Origin: Streptomyces sp. IMTB 2501
GTDB taxonomy: Bacteria; Actinomycetota; Actinomycetes; Streptomycetales; Streptomycetaceae
Reading direction: 5' to 3'
Assembly (NCBI RefSeq): GCF_001953885.1
Contig: NZ_MQUS01000005.1
Span: 310,001-374,000 of the forward strand
Length of the DNA stretch: 64,000 nt
Position 1 is the stretch's first letter, and every line of letters begins with the position of its first letter. Below are positions 35,120 through 43,018 of this stretch, in pieces. Made by a program: the position numbers and the translations under genes. The notes under the pieces are model-generated. The model had not been told where the DNA came from. It saw only the letters and a program-made list of their open reading frames with translations, and did no database searches.

Positions 35120-35905
35120 TCAGTAGTTGCCCAGGCCGCCGCAGACGTTGAGGGCCTGGGCGGTGATGGAGGCGGCGGTGTCCGAGGAGAGATAGCCGAC
35201 CAGGCCGGCCACCTCCTCGGGAGTGGAGTAACGGCCCAGCGGGATCTTCGCGTTGAACTTTTCGAGCATGTCCTGCTCGCTCACGCCGTAGTGGTCGGCG
35301 TAACCCTGGCGGACCCGCTGTGCCATCGGGGTCTCGACGTAGCCGGGGCACACCGCGTTCACCGTGATGCCGCTCTGCGCCAGCTCCTTGCCGACGGCCT
35401 TGGTGAAGCCGACGACGCCGTGCTTGGACGCCGAGTAGGGCGCGGCCAGCTCGACGCCCTGCTTGCCGCCGGTGGAGGCGATGTTGATGATGCGGCCCCA
35501 GTCGCCGTCCCGCATCCGTCCGGTGCTCAGCACCTCGCGGGTCACCCGGAACGTGCCGTTCAGGTTGGTGTCGATCACGTCGAGCCACAGCGCGTCCGGC
35601 AGCTCGGCGGTGACGCCGCCGCCGCCCCGGCCCGCGTTGTTGACGAGGATGTCGATCCGCCCGTACGCGGCCACCGCGGCCTCGACGGCGGCCTTCACCT
35701 GCTCGCTGGAGGTGACGTCGCAGACCGCGCCGGAGACCTCCAGGCCCTCCTCGCGCAGCCGCTTCACCACCGCGGTGACGCTTTCCTCGGCGCGCGCCAC
35801 ACCGAACACCGCCGCCCCCTGCCGGGCCAGCAGTTCGGTCACGGCCAGCCCGATCCCGCTGGTCGCGCCGGTGACGAAGGCAACCCGTCGTCCCGCTTCT
35901 GTCAT
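35120..35905 (-). CDS. ActIII-type polyketide C9 ketoreductase
   Basis: A 261-residue SDR with the length and numbering of ActIII, the enzyme that reduces the C9 carbonyl of the nascent poly-beta-ketone. It shows the NADPH loop TGATSGIG (residues 12-19), catalytic Ser144, Tyr157 and Lys161 within NIASTGGKQG and PYSASKHGVVGFTKA, and the closing TAQALNVCGGLGNY that is nearly identical in ActIII. The 94-PGG-96 motif of ActIII reads GGG here. The ATG at 35905 follows GGGAGAG. It heads the operon containing the small ORF and the ActIV-type cyclase. It places the product among C9-reduced aromatic polyketides. Confidence 0.95.
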   Translation of the reverse strand: MTEAGRRVAFVTGATSGIGLAVTELLARQGAAVFGVARAEESVTAVVKRLREEGLEVSGAVCDVTSSEQVKAAVEAAVAAYGRIDILVNNAGRGGGGVTAELPDALWLDVIDTNLNGTFRVTREVLSTGRMRDGDWGRIINIASTGGKQGVELAAPYSASKHGVVGFTKAVGKELAQSGITVNAVCPGYVETPMAQRVRQGYADHYGVSEQDMLEKFNAKIPLGRYSTPEEVAGLVGYLSSDTAASITAQALNVCGGLGNY

Positions 35906-36011
35906 CGTGCTCTCCCAAGAGGTCGTGTGGCCGGGTACGGGACGACCGTGACCGGGGGGCCTAGGACGCCGGTCGCCTCCGGCCGGAGCGGACGCGGCGC
36001 GGTATCCGATG

Positions 36012-36048
36012 TGCGGCTCCGCCGCGTGGGCACGACAAGCCATGACGG
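36012..36048. repeat. Dispersed intergenic repeat, copy 2
   Basis: Matches copy 1 (6457-6492) over TGCGGCTCCGCCGCGTGG and CAAGCCA-GACGG, differing in the central bases. It lies in the divergent gap between the ketoreductase and SRPBCC genes. Confidence 0.65.
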
Positions 36049-36173
36049 TGCGGCAGACGCCGGACGCCACCACACGGCGCCCCCTATCGCGGCACTACCA
36101 CCGGTCCGGCACCCATCGAGCCCCGCACGTCAGCGTGAGCGAACCTGTGCAGACGCCTGACGAGGAGGGGCCC

Positions 36174-36659
36174 GTGCCCGAGCAGACGCAGACCATCCCC
36201 GACGTACGGAAGTCGGTGACCGTCGAGGCCAGCCCCGAGGACAGCTTCCGCGTGTTCACCGAGCGGCCGGCGGACTGGTGGCCGCCCTCCCACGTGCTGG
36301 TCAAGAAGGAGCGGGCCGGGCTCGCCTTCGAGCCCGGAGTGGGTGGCCGCTACTACGAGTGGGACGTGGACGGCACCGAGATCGCCTGGGGCAGGATCCT
36401 TGAGTGGGAGCCGGGCCGCAGGCTCGTCATGACCTGGCGGATCGACGGCAACTGGCAGTCCGTCCCCGACGACGAGCGGGCCAGCGAGATCGAGGTCGAC
36501 TTCGAGCCCGTCGACGCCGGGCACACCAAGGTGTCCCTCGCGCACGTCAAGCTCCACAAGCACGGCGAGGGCGCCGAGCGGATCTTCCGTGCCCTGGACG
36601 GGCCGAGCCCCGGGGAGACCCTGGAGCGCTTCGCGGCCGCGGTCGCGCGAGCCGTTTGA
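36174..36659 (+). CDS. SRPBCC (AHSA1-like) domain protein
   Basis: A 161-residue START/Bet v1-fold protein, with VRKSVTVEASPEDSFRVFTERPADWWPP at the start, GGRYYEWDVDGTEIAWGRILEWEPGRRLVMTWRI in the middle and a long C-terminal helix. AHSA1-like members bind small hydrophobic ligands; in polyketide clusters the fold also serves as cyclase, but this branch is more like general AHSA1 proteins, so its part in the pathway is uncertain. The GTG at 36174 follows GAGGAGG by six bases. It is divergent from the ketoreductase operon. Confidence 0.85.
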   Translation: MPEQTQTIPDVRKSVTVEASPEDSFRVFTERPADWWPPSHVLVKKERAGLAFEPGVGGRYYEWDVDGTEIAWGRILEWEPGRRLVMTWRIDGNWQSVPDDERASEIEVDFEPVDAGHTKVSLAHVKLHKHGEGAERIFRALDGPSPGETLERFAAAVARAV

Positions 36660-36978
36660 GGAATCGCTGAGTCCGACCGAGTCGTGATTCTCCGCGCTGC
36701 CGAGGAGCACGTACCGCGCCGACGAAACCAGGGTCAGCTGCTGAGGGAGTGCGGCTCCCGGCCCGAAGACCCCAGCCGCCACGTGCCGTTCCAGGCCGTG
36801 GCGGCTTTCGTCTGCCCATCGGCGCCGCGTACGAGGACGGCGGCCCCCCGGCGGTCGTCACGCCGCGGTGGGCTCCGTCGCGCGTTCGTGCCGCCTCCGG
36901 CCCCGTCGATCGCACGGGTGGGAAGGCCCCCACCCGGCCTCGATCGGCTCTCCAGCCGCCGGTCCTAGCTTCCGGGAC
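36660..36978. other. Non-coding stretch before the sugar operon
   Basis: These 319 bases between the SRPBCC gene and rmlA hold no frame with a ribosome site and coding bias. They presumably contain the promoter of the plus-strand sugar operon that begins at 36979. I see no clear terminator hairpin or operator. Confidence 0.5.
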
Positions 36979-37890
36979 ATGCGAGGAATCATCCTGGCCG
37001 GCGGGACCGGCTCCCGTCTGTGGCCGATCACCCAGGCTGTGTCGAAACAGCTCATGCCGGTGTTCGACAAGCCGATGATCTACTACCCTCTGTCCACTCT
37101 GGTGCTGGCGGGCGTGCGGGAGATCCTCGTCATCACGACGCCGTCCGACCGGAGCTCCTTCGAGCGGCTGCTGGGTGACGGCGCGCATCTGGGTCTGCGG
37201 ATCCAGTACGCGACGCAGTCCAGGCCCGGGGGCATCGCGCAGGCGTTCCTGATCGGCGCGGACTTCATCGGTGACGAACCGGTGGCGCTCGTCCTCGGCG
37301 ACAACATCTTCCACGGCGTCGGCCTCGGGGAGAAGCTGAAGGCGCACTCCTCCCCGCGCGGCGGTCACATCTTCGCCTACCCGGTGGCGAACCCGAGTGA
37401 CTTCGGTGTCCTGGAGTTCGACCGCGAAGGGCGCGTCCTCTCCCTTGAGGAGAAACCCGCACACCCGAAATCGCGATACGTGGTACCGGGGCTCTACTTC
37501 TACGACAACCGCGTGGTCGACATCGCCAGGTCCCTGCGGCCCAGTGCGCGCGGCGAGTTGGAGATCACCGGGGTGAACCAGGCGTACCTGCGCCGCGGTG
37601 AGCTCACCTTCACCATGCTCGACCGCGGCACCTCGTGGCTCGACACCGGAACCTTCGCCTCCCTGGTGCAGGCGTCGGAGTTCGTCCGGGTGGTCGAGGA
37701 GCGGCAGGGACTGAAGATCGGCTGCGTCGAGGAGGCGGCCTGGCGCAACGGGCTCATCAGCAACGACCGGCTCCGTGAGCTCGCGCAGCCACTCCTGTCC
37801 AGCGGCTACGGGGCGTATCTGATCGGGCTGCTCGACGCCGCCGAAGAGATCCGGCTGCCGGTCCCGGTCGGCGCCGGCGCCCTAGGGTGA
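36979..37890 (+). CDS. rmlA: Glucose-1-phosphate thymidylyltransferase
   Basis: Activates glucose-1-phosphate with dTTP to dTDP-glucose, the first step to deoxysugars. This 303-residue protein has the nucleotidyltransferase signature [21 protein letters not shown] at residues 8-28, VLGDNIFHG (metal-binding Asp), and FGVLEFD with EEKP. Length is close to the usual 290-300 residues. The ATG at 36979 gives the conserved MRGIILAGG start. It opens a run of plus-strand sugar genes, with the epimerase starting 12 bases after its stop. With the dehydratase at 41848-42828 it provides dTDP-4-keto-6-deoxyglucose. Confidence 0.96.
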   Translation: MRGIILAGGTGSRLWPITQAVSKQLMPVFDKPMIYYPLSTLVLAGVREILVITTPSDRSSFERLLGDGAHLGLRIQYATQSRPGGIAQAFLIGADFIGDEPVALVLGDNIFHGVGLGEKLKAHSSPRGGHIFAYPVANPSDFGVLEFDREGRVLSLEEKPAHPKSRYVVPGLYFYDNRVVDIARSLRPSARGELEITGVNQAYLRRGELTFTMLDRGTSWLDTGTFASLVQASEFVRVVEERQGLKIGCVEEAAWRNGLISNDRLRELAQPLLSSGYGAYLIGLLDAAEEIRLPVPVGAGALG

Positions 37891-37902
37891 CAAGGAGACC
37901 TG

Positions 37903-38505
37903 ATGAACTTCGAAGAACTCGGCATCGAGGGCGTCCACCTGGTCAGGCCGCGGATATTCGGCGACCCGCGGGGTGCGTTCCTGGAACTGTTCGTCGGCCA
38001 CCGGCTGTCCGCGGCGACCGGCCGTCCGATGGACGTGGCCCAGGTCAACTGCTCGGTCTCACGACGCGGCACGATCCGCGGAATCCATCTCACGGCAACC
38101 CCGCCGGGTGAGGCGAAGTACGTGACGTGCGTGAGCGGCGCGATCGTCGACGTCGTCGTCGACGTCCGCGTCGGCTCGCCCACCTACGGCGCGTCCATCG
38201 CGATCCCGCTGGACGACGAGCAGCGGCACGCCGTGTACATCCCCGCAGGGCTCGGCCACGGGTTCGCGGCGGTCAGCGACACCGCGGTGGTCACGTACCT
38301 GTGCGACAACGTCTACACCCCCGGGAAGGCGATCTCGATCAACCCGTTGGACCCGCGGCTCGCCCTGCCGTGGCCCGCCATGGACGACGTCGTCCTGTCC
38401 GACAAGGACAGGACCGCGCCGACGCTGGCGGAGACGGAGGCCCTCGGCGTGCTGCCGCAGTACGCGGACCTCAGCGTCAGGACACCGATCGGGCCGCGCG
38501 GGTGA
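37903..38505 (+). CDS. dTDP-4-keto-6-deoxyhexose 3,5-epimerase-like protein
   Basis: A 200-residue cupin-fold epimerase of the RmlC family, inverting C3, C5 or both of a dTDP-4-keto-6-deoxysugar. It has PRIFGDPRGAFLELF, the catalytic histidine His62 in RGIH, AKYVTCVSGAIVDVVVDVR, and a candidate catalytic tyrosine in the VTYLCDNVYTPGKAI segment. The TPPGEAKYV stretch after the histidine is like that of antibiotic sugar epimerases rather than RmlC of rhamnose synthesis. The ATG at 37903 follows AAGGAGA. It suggests an L- or C3-inverted sugar. Confidence 0.92.
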   Translation: MNFEELGIEGVHLVRPRIFGDPRGAFLELFVGHRLSAATGRPMDVAQVNCSVSRRGTIRGIHLTATPPGEAKYVTCVSGAIVDVVVDVRVGSPTYGASIAIPLDDEQRHAVYIPAGLGHGFAAVSDTAVVTYLCDNVYTPGKAISINPLDPRLALPWPAMDDVVLSDKDRTAPTLAETEALGVLPQYADLSVRTPIGPRG

Positions 38506-38509
38506 CGCG

Positions 38510-38545
38510 GCGGTCATCCCCGAGTGAGCGGTCATCCCCGAGTGA
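38510..38545. repeat. Tandem 18-base repeat between epimerase and glycosyltransferase genes
   Basis: Two exact head-to-tail copies of GCGGTCATCCCCGAGTGA at 38510-38527 and 38528-38545, in the 68-base gap. Each ends in TGA. It may be a duplication relic or a binding site for a regulator. Confidence 0.85.
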
Positions 38546-38573
38546 GTCGACGACATCAGGAACAGGAGTACCC

Positions 38574-39749
38574 ATGAAGAGGCATATCGCCTTCCTGAAC
38601 ATCCCCGCCGCCGGTCACGTCACGCCGACGCTGGGCGTGGTCGAGGAGCTGGTCAAGCGCGGCCACAAGGTCAGTTACCTGGCCGCCGACGGCTTCGCCG
38701 AGCGCATCGCCTCGACGGGCGCCGAGGTCATCCCCTACACCACGACTCTCGACCCGCGGACGATCGCGCCGACCGGCGCGGAGGACTGGCTGGCCCGCGT
38801 CCTGCTCGGCGCGGTCCGGGAGGCGGCCGCCACGGCGCCGTCGCTGGAGGCCCACTTCGGTGACGATCTGCCGGACTGCCTGGTCTACGACATCTCGATG
38901 CAGTTCCTCGGCCGCGTGATGTCGCGCAAGCTCGGCGTGCCGGGTATCCAGCTCTACCCGGTCCTGGCGTCGCACCAGTACTTCTCCGACGCGGAGGAGG
39001 CCGCCGAGGGGATGTTCGGCGATCTGACGCGCGAGCTGCGCGCGTTCGCCGACGAGCACGGCCTGCAGGACGTCCCGCTGAAGGAGCTGATGGCGGACGC
39101 GCCCCGCAACATCTCCTTCATGCCGCGCGAGTTCCAGACCGACGCCGACTCCTTCCCCGAGGACCGCTACACGTTCGTCGGGATACCGCTGCGGGAGAGT
39201 GACCTCAAGGGCACCTGGCGGCCGTCCAGCGACAAGCCCGTGGTGCTGATCTCCCTGGGCACGACCTTCAACACCCAGCCCGAGTTCTTCGCGATGTGCG
39301 CCAAGGCGTTCGACGGGCTGCCGTGGCACGTGGTGATCGCCGCCGGCCCCGGTGTGGACCTGGAGGCGGTGGGCGAACTGCCCCCCAACGCGGAGATCCA
39401 CGCCTGGCTGACGCTGCAGGCGGTGCTGGAGCACGCCGGCGCGTTCGTGTGCCACGGCGGCGCGGGCAACACCATGAACGCCCTGTACGCGGGCGTGCCG
39501 CTGGTGTCCGTACCGCACAACGGCGACTCCGAGATGATCGCCGCGCGGACGGGCGAGCTGGGCCTCGGCCGCGTCCTGGCCCACGAGGACGTCACCGCCG
39601 AGTCCATCCGGGAGGCCGTCCTGGCGGTCGCCGCCGACGAGACCGTGCAGGCGAACCTGCGCGACATGCGCCGGTACATGCAGAAGGCCGGCGGCGCGCC
39701 GCGCGCGGCCGACACGATCCTCGGTCACCTCGACGCCGTGTCGAAGTGA
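38574..39749 (+). CDS. MGT-type glycosyltransferase (GT1 family)
   Basis: A 391-residue GT-B fold enzyme expected to transfer the activated deoxysugar to the polyketide aglycone. The N-terminal acceptor domain begins with HIAFLNIPAAGHVTPTLGVVEEL. The donor domain has VLISLGTTFNTQPEFF and the nucleotide-binding HGGAGNTMNAL near residue 294, followed by PHNGDSEMIA. It resembles the macrolide glycosyltransferase (MGT/OleD-like) branch rather than the auxiliary-protein-dependent branch, and no auxiliary gene is next to it. The ATG at 38574 follows AACAGGAG. It lies between the epimerase and an NTF2-like gene on the same strand. Confidence 0.93.
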   Translation: MKRHIAFLNIPAAGHVTPTLGVVEELVKRGHKVSYLAADGFAERIASTGAEVIPYTTTLDPRTIAPTGAEDWLARVLLGAVREAAATAPSLEAHFGDDLPDCLVYDISMQFLGRVMSRKLGVPGIQLYPVLASHQYFSDAEEAAEGMFGDLTRELRAFADEHGLQDVPLKELMADAPRNISFMPREFQTDADSFPEDRYTFVGIPLRESDLKGTWRPSSDKPVVLISLGTTFNTQPEFFAMCAKAFDGLPWHVVIAAGPGVDLEAVGELPPNAEIHAWLTLQAVLEHAGAFVCHGGAGNTMNALYAGVPLVSVPHNGDSEMIAARTGELGLGRVLAHEDVTAESIREAVLAVAADETVQANLRDMRRYMQKAGGAPRAADTILGHLDAVSK

Positions 39750-39774
39750 CCGGCCGACCCAACGGGAGAAGACC

Positions 39775-40227
39775 ATGAACACGCACGACCTGACCACCCA
39801 GCTCGTCCCGGGCGACCTGTACCTGGAGATCCAGCAGTTCTACGCGGTGCAGCTCAAGATCCTCGACCGTGGTGACGGCGAGCAGTGGGCGCGCACCTTC
39901 ACGCCGGACGGCATCTTCCAGGCCGCCGACATGCCCGAGCCCCTGGTCGGCCGGGAGATACTCACCAAGGCGATCGAGCTGCAGACCACCAAGCACGAGG
40001 GCCTCGTCCTGCGGCACTGGCTCGGGCAGCTGACCGTCGAGCAGATCGACGAGAACACCTTCCGCGCGCAGAGCTACGTCATGGTGTACGTGACCCCCGA
40101 CCGCACGCTGTTGAGCGGCGAGGTGCACTTCCGCCACCACACCCTCTGCGACGACGAGCTCGTCCGTGTCGACGGGTCCTGGCTCGTGCGGAAGCGTTAC
40201 GTCGAGACCGACGGCGAATACAAGTAG
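39775..40227 (+). CDS. SnoaL/NTF2-like protein, second copy
   Basis: A 150-residue NTF2-like protein: YLEIQQFYAVQLKILDRGDGEQWARTFTPDG near the start, RHWLGQLTVEQID, and a C-terminal strand with GSWLVRKRYVETD. It follows the glycosyltransferase gene by 25 bases and precedes the aminotransferase by 14. It shares the family of the 33456 protein but only weak sequence, so they probably catalyse different steps. Possible roles are cyclisation or hydroxylation of the aglycone, or a C-1 hydroxylation partnership as in SnoaL2-type proteins; the sequence does not decide. Confidence 0.87.
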   Translation: MNTHDLTTQLVPGDLYLEIQQFYAVQLKILDRGDGEQWARTFTPDGIFQAADMPEPLVGREILTKAIELQTTKHEGLVLRHWLGQLTVEQIDENTFRAQSYVMVYVTPDRTLLSGEVHFRHHTLCDDELVRVDGSWLVRKRYVETDGEYK

Positions 40228-40241
40228 GCCGGGCGCACCGC

Positions 40242-41354
40242 ATGATCCCCCTTTTCAAAGTGGCGATGTCCGAGAAGGCGTCGGCGCTGGTCGGCCGGGT
40301 TCTGGACAGCGGCTACATCGGTCAGGGCGCGAAGGTCGACGAGTTCGAGCGCGCTCTGGCCGACCGGCTGGACAACCCCCGGATTCTGACCGTCAACAGT
40401 GCCACGTCCGGGCTGCACCTGGCCCTGCATCTGGTCGCGACGGAGTCGGGTCGGGACGGCGAGGTCCTGGCCACCGCGCTGACGTGCACGGCGACCAACT
40501 GGCCGATCATGGCGAACGGGATGCGTATCCGGTGGGTGGACACCGACCCGGCGACCCTGAACCTGGACCTCGACGACCTGGCCAGGAAGATCACCCCCGC
40601 GACACGGGCGATCGTCCTGGTGCACTGGGGCGGCTACCCCGTCGACCTGGACCGTCTGGCCCGCATCCTCGACCAGGCCGAACGCGTCCACGGCGTGCGG
40701 CCCCGGGTCATCGAGGACTGTGCCGACGCGTGGGGCGCCACCTACAAGGGCGTCCCGCTCGGCGGGCACGGCAACATCAGCGTCTACAGTTTCCAGGCGA
40801 TCAAGCACCTCACGACCGGTGACGGCGGACTGATCGTGCTTCCCGACGACGAACTGCTGGCCCGGGCCCGCCTGCTGCGCTGGTACGGCATCGACCGCGA
40901 CGGTGGTGCGGCCCGGTTCAAGAACGACATCCCCGAGTACGGCTTCAAGTTCAACATGAACGACATCAACGCGGCCATCGGCCTGGCGAACCTCCAGATC
41001 GTCGACGACCTCGTCGCACGTCACCGTGAGAACGCGGCGTTCTACGACGCCGAACTGGCCGGGGTGGACGGTCTCGAGTTGACGGAGCGGGCTCCCGACC
41101 GCAATCCGTCGTTCTGGTACTACTCCATCAAAGTGGACAACCGCGACGCCTTCGTCCTGCGCATGAAAGAGGCCGGAATCGCCACGAGCGAGGTCCACGA
41201 GCGCAACGACGTCTACGGCGCCACCCGGGACTACCTGGCGGTCCTGCCCGGGCTCGACAGCGTCGCCGGGCGCCAGATCGCCATACCGGTCGGCTGGTGG
41301 GTGTCGGACGAGGACCGGGCCCACATCGTGAGGACCGTCAAGGCCGGCTGGTGA
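40242..41354 (+). CDS. DegT/DnrJ/EryC1 family sugar aminotransferase
   Basis: A 370-residue PLP enzyme that puts an amino group on a dTDP-keto-sugar. The Schiff-base lysine is Lys188 in YSFQAIKHLTTGDGG and the cofactor-contacting acidic pair is in VIEDCADAWGA (residues 156-166). The position aminated (C3 or C4) cannot be told from sequence alone. The ATG at 40242 starts MIPLFKVAMS, the usual beginning. It closes the plus-strand sugar operon; a strong terminator follows at 41380-41414. It predicts an aminodeoxysugar on the product. Confidence 0.94.
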   Translation: MIPLFKVAMSEKASALVGRVLDSGYIGQGAKVDEFERALADRLDNPRILTVNSATSGLHLALHLVATESGRDGEVLATALTCTATNWPIMANGMRIRWVDTDPATLNLDLDDLARKITPATRAIVLVHWGGYPVDLDRLARILDQAERVHGVRPRVIEDCADAWGATYKGVPLGGHGNISVYSFQAIKHLTTGDGGLIVLPDDELLARARLLRWYGIDRDGGAARFKNDIPEYGFKFNMNDINAAIGLANLQIVDDLVARHRENAAFYDAELAGVDGLELTERAPDRNPSFWYYSIKVDNRDAFVLRMKEAGIATSEVHERNDVYGATRDYLAVLPGLDSVAGRQIAIPVGWWVSDEDRAHIVRTVKAGW

Positions 41355-41379
41355 CCGCCGCCGGACGGCACGGCATATG

Positions 41380-41414
41380 AGGAGGCGGGGAGCCGATCGG
41401 CTCCCCGCCTCCTC
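41380..41414. terminator. Bidirectional terminator between aminotransferase and ABM genes
   Basis: Perfect 14-base arms at 41380-41393 and 41401-41414 around a 7-base loop, between two convergent stops (41354 plus, 41441 minus). Confidence 0.85.
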
Positions 41415-41440
41415 GCTGTGGCTGACGACGGCGGACGGTC

Positions 41441-41755
41441 TCAGGCGGTGAACCCGAACCGCTCCACGTAGGTGTTGGACACACTCGTGGCGTTCGCGCG
41501 CAGCGCGGCGGCGTGGGCGGGAAAGTCCGGGTGCTGGACGGCCGTCCGCAGCGCCTGGTAATCGGTCCACCGCGCGATGTTGACGTACTTGTTCGGGTCG
41601 TCCACGTGCTTGTGGAGCGTGTACGTCAGCAGTCCCGGCTGTTTCCGGAAGAACTCCGCGGTGTCGCTGAACGCCTTCTCGAACGCCTCCGGAGCCCCGC
41701 TGAGCGTGAACTGGTTGACGAAGGTGATCGGGCCGTCCGGCTTGTCCTGTGCCAT
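41441..41755 (-). CDS. Antibiotic biosynthesis monooxygenase (ABM) domain protein
   Basis: A 104-residue single-domain dimeric alpha-beta barrel of the ABM family, to which cofactor-free quinone-forming oxygenases such as ActVA-ORF6 belong. It has ITFVNQFTLSGAPEAFEKAF, then FFRKQPGLLTYTLHKHVDD and YVNIARWTDYQALRTAVQHPDF. It probably oxidises or cyclises an aromatic intermediate. The ATG at 41755 follows GAGGAGG. It lies 93 bases downstream of rmlB on the same strand. Its opening resembles the first half of the 60817 didomain protein. Confidence 0.9.
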   Translation of the reverse strand: MAQDKPDGPITFVNQFTLSGAPEAFEKAFSDTAEFFRKQPGLLTYTLHKHVDDPNKYVNIARWTDYQALRTAVQHPDFPAHAAALRANATSVSNTYVERFGFTA

Positions 41756-41847
41756 CGTGCGTCCTCCTCGGTCGTGCTGCTGCACGGCATGCTGTCGCGC
41801 AGCAGCTTCGGGGACGGTCCTCGGCGGGCTCTCGAACCCGGCTGTAG

Positions 41848-42828
41848 TCAGATGCCCGGATCGCTCTCCCGCAGGGGCTTCCACCAGCCCGGGTTGTCCC
41901 GGTACCAGGCGACGTTGTCCGCGAGGCCCTGCATGAACGGGACCGTGGGCTCGTATCCCAACTCCTCGCGGATCTTGGTGTCGTCGAGCGCATACCGCAG
42001 GTCATGGCCCTTGCGGTCCGTGGCCCGGCGTATCAGGCCCGGGTCGGCGCCGACGAGCGTGAGCAGCCGGTCGGACATCTGACGGTTCGTGAGGGCGTTG
42101 CCGCTGCCGATGTTGTAGATCTCTCCGGGCCTGCCCTTGTCCAGCACGAGCTGGATGGCCCGGCAGTGGTCGTGGACGTGCAGCCATTCGCGGACGTTGG
42201 CACCGTCGCCGTACAGCGGAACGCTCTCCCCGCTCAGCAGACCCGTGATGAAGCGTGGGATCAGCTTCTCGACGTGCTGGTACGGGCCGTAGTTGTTGGA
42301 GCACCGGGTGATGCGGACGTCGAGCCCGTGGGTGCGTCCATAGGACCGCGCGATCAGGTCCGCGCTCGCCTTCGACGCCGCGTAGGGGGAGTTGGGGGCC
42401 AGGGGCCACTCCTCCGTCCACGCCCCTTCGTCGATGGTCCCGTACACCTCGTCGGTGGACACATGCACGACCCGCCGCACGCCGGTGCGCAGACACGCTT
42501 CGAGGAGAGCCTGGGTGCCGAGCACATTGGTGCGGACGAAGTCCGCCGCCGCGTCGAGCGAGCGGTCCACATGTGACTCGGCGGCGAAGTGCACCACCTC
42601 GTCGTGCCCGGGCAGCACCTTGAGCAGCAGCGGGAGGTCGCAGACGTCGCCGCGGACAAAGGTGAGCCGTGGATGTTCCATCGGCAGGTTGGCCAGGTTG
42701 CCGGCGTAGGTGAGCTTGTCGAGGACCGTGACCTGGACACCGTCCCGGCCGGGGTAGCCACCGGCGAGCAGGGTGCGTACGTAGTGCGAACCGATGAATC
42801 CCGCGCCTCCCGTCACCAGAACGCTCAT
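41848..42828 (-). CDS. rmlB: dTDP-glucose 4,6-dehydratase
   Basis: Converts dTDP-glucose to dTDP-4-keto-6-deoxyglucose, the branch point of deoxysugar biosynthesis. This 326-residue extended SDR has the NAD loop GGAGFIG (residues 7-13), FAAESHVDRS, the dehydratase acid pair in STDEVYG, and the catalytic YAASKAS. The ATG at 42828 overlaps the stop of a 13-codon frame with a perfect ribosome site. It is transcribed away from the other sugar genes, together with the ABM gene. Confidence 0.96.
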   Translation of the reverse strand: MSVLVTGGAGFIGSHYVRTLLAGGYPGRDGVQVTVLDKLTYAGNLANLPMEHPRLTFVRGDVCDLPLLLKVLPGHDEVVHFAAESHVDRSLDAAADFVRTNVLGTQALLEACLRTGVRRVVHVSTDEVYGTIDEGAWTEEWPLAPNSPYAASKASADLIARSYGRTHGLDVRITRCSNNYGPYQHVEKLIPRFITGLLSGESVPLYGDGANVREWLHVHDHCRAIQLVLDKGRPGEIYNIGSGNALTNRQMSDRLLTLVGADPGLIRRATDRKGHDLRYALDDTKIREELGYEPTVPFMQGLADNVAWYRDNPGWWKPLRESDPGI

Positions 42829-42869
42829 CAGGCGGTCACCTCTTCCCGTACGTGGAACTGTGCCTTCAT
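42828..42869 (-). CDS. 13-residue leader ORF coupled to rmlB
   Basis: From the ATG at 42869, with a strong GGAGGT site at 42875-42880, a frame reads MKAQFHVREEVTA and stops with its TGA overlapping the ATG of rmlB (TGATG). rmlB itself has no comparable site outside this frame, so ribosomes most likely load here and re-initiate. It could be a simple coupling device or a tiny gene remnant; there are no runs of one amino acid to suggest attenuation. Confidence 0.5.
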   Translation of the reverse strand: MKAQFHVREEVTA

Positions 42870-43018
42870 GGTCGGGTTACCTCCTCGTTCCGGTCCGGAC
42901 GTGCAGAGCGTGTGGCCGCGAACTCGAAGCCCGGTGGAGCACGCGGGCCCCTTCTGCTCCAGTACGACTCGAGGTCGCACGAGGATGCTGGACCGCGACA
43001 CCCAAGAAGGAGATCGGC

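Noticed and set aside
36684..36968. 94-codon plus-strand frame before rmlA
   Set aside because: No ribosome site, poor bias, no recognisable motif; treated as intergenic.
40242..41354. Possibility that the DegT protein makes 3-amino-5-hydroxybenzoate rather than a sugar
   Set aside because: Adjacent rmlA, epimerase and glycosyltransferase genes and absence of other AHBA genes favour a sugar aminotransferase.
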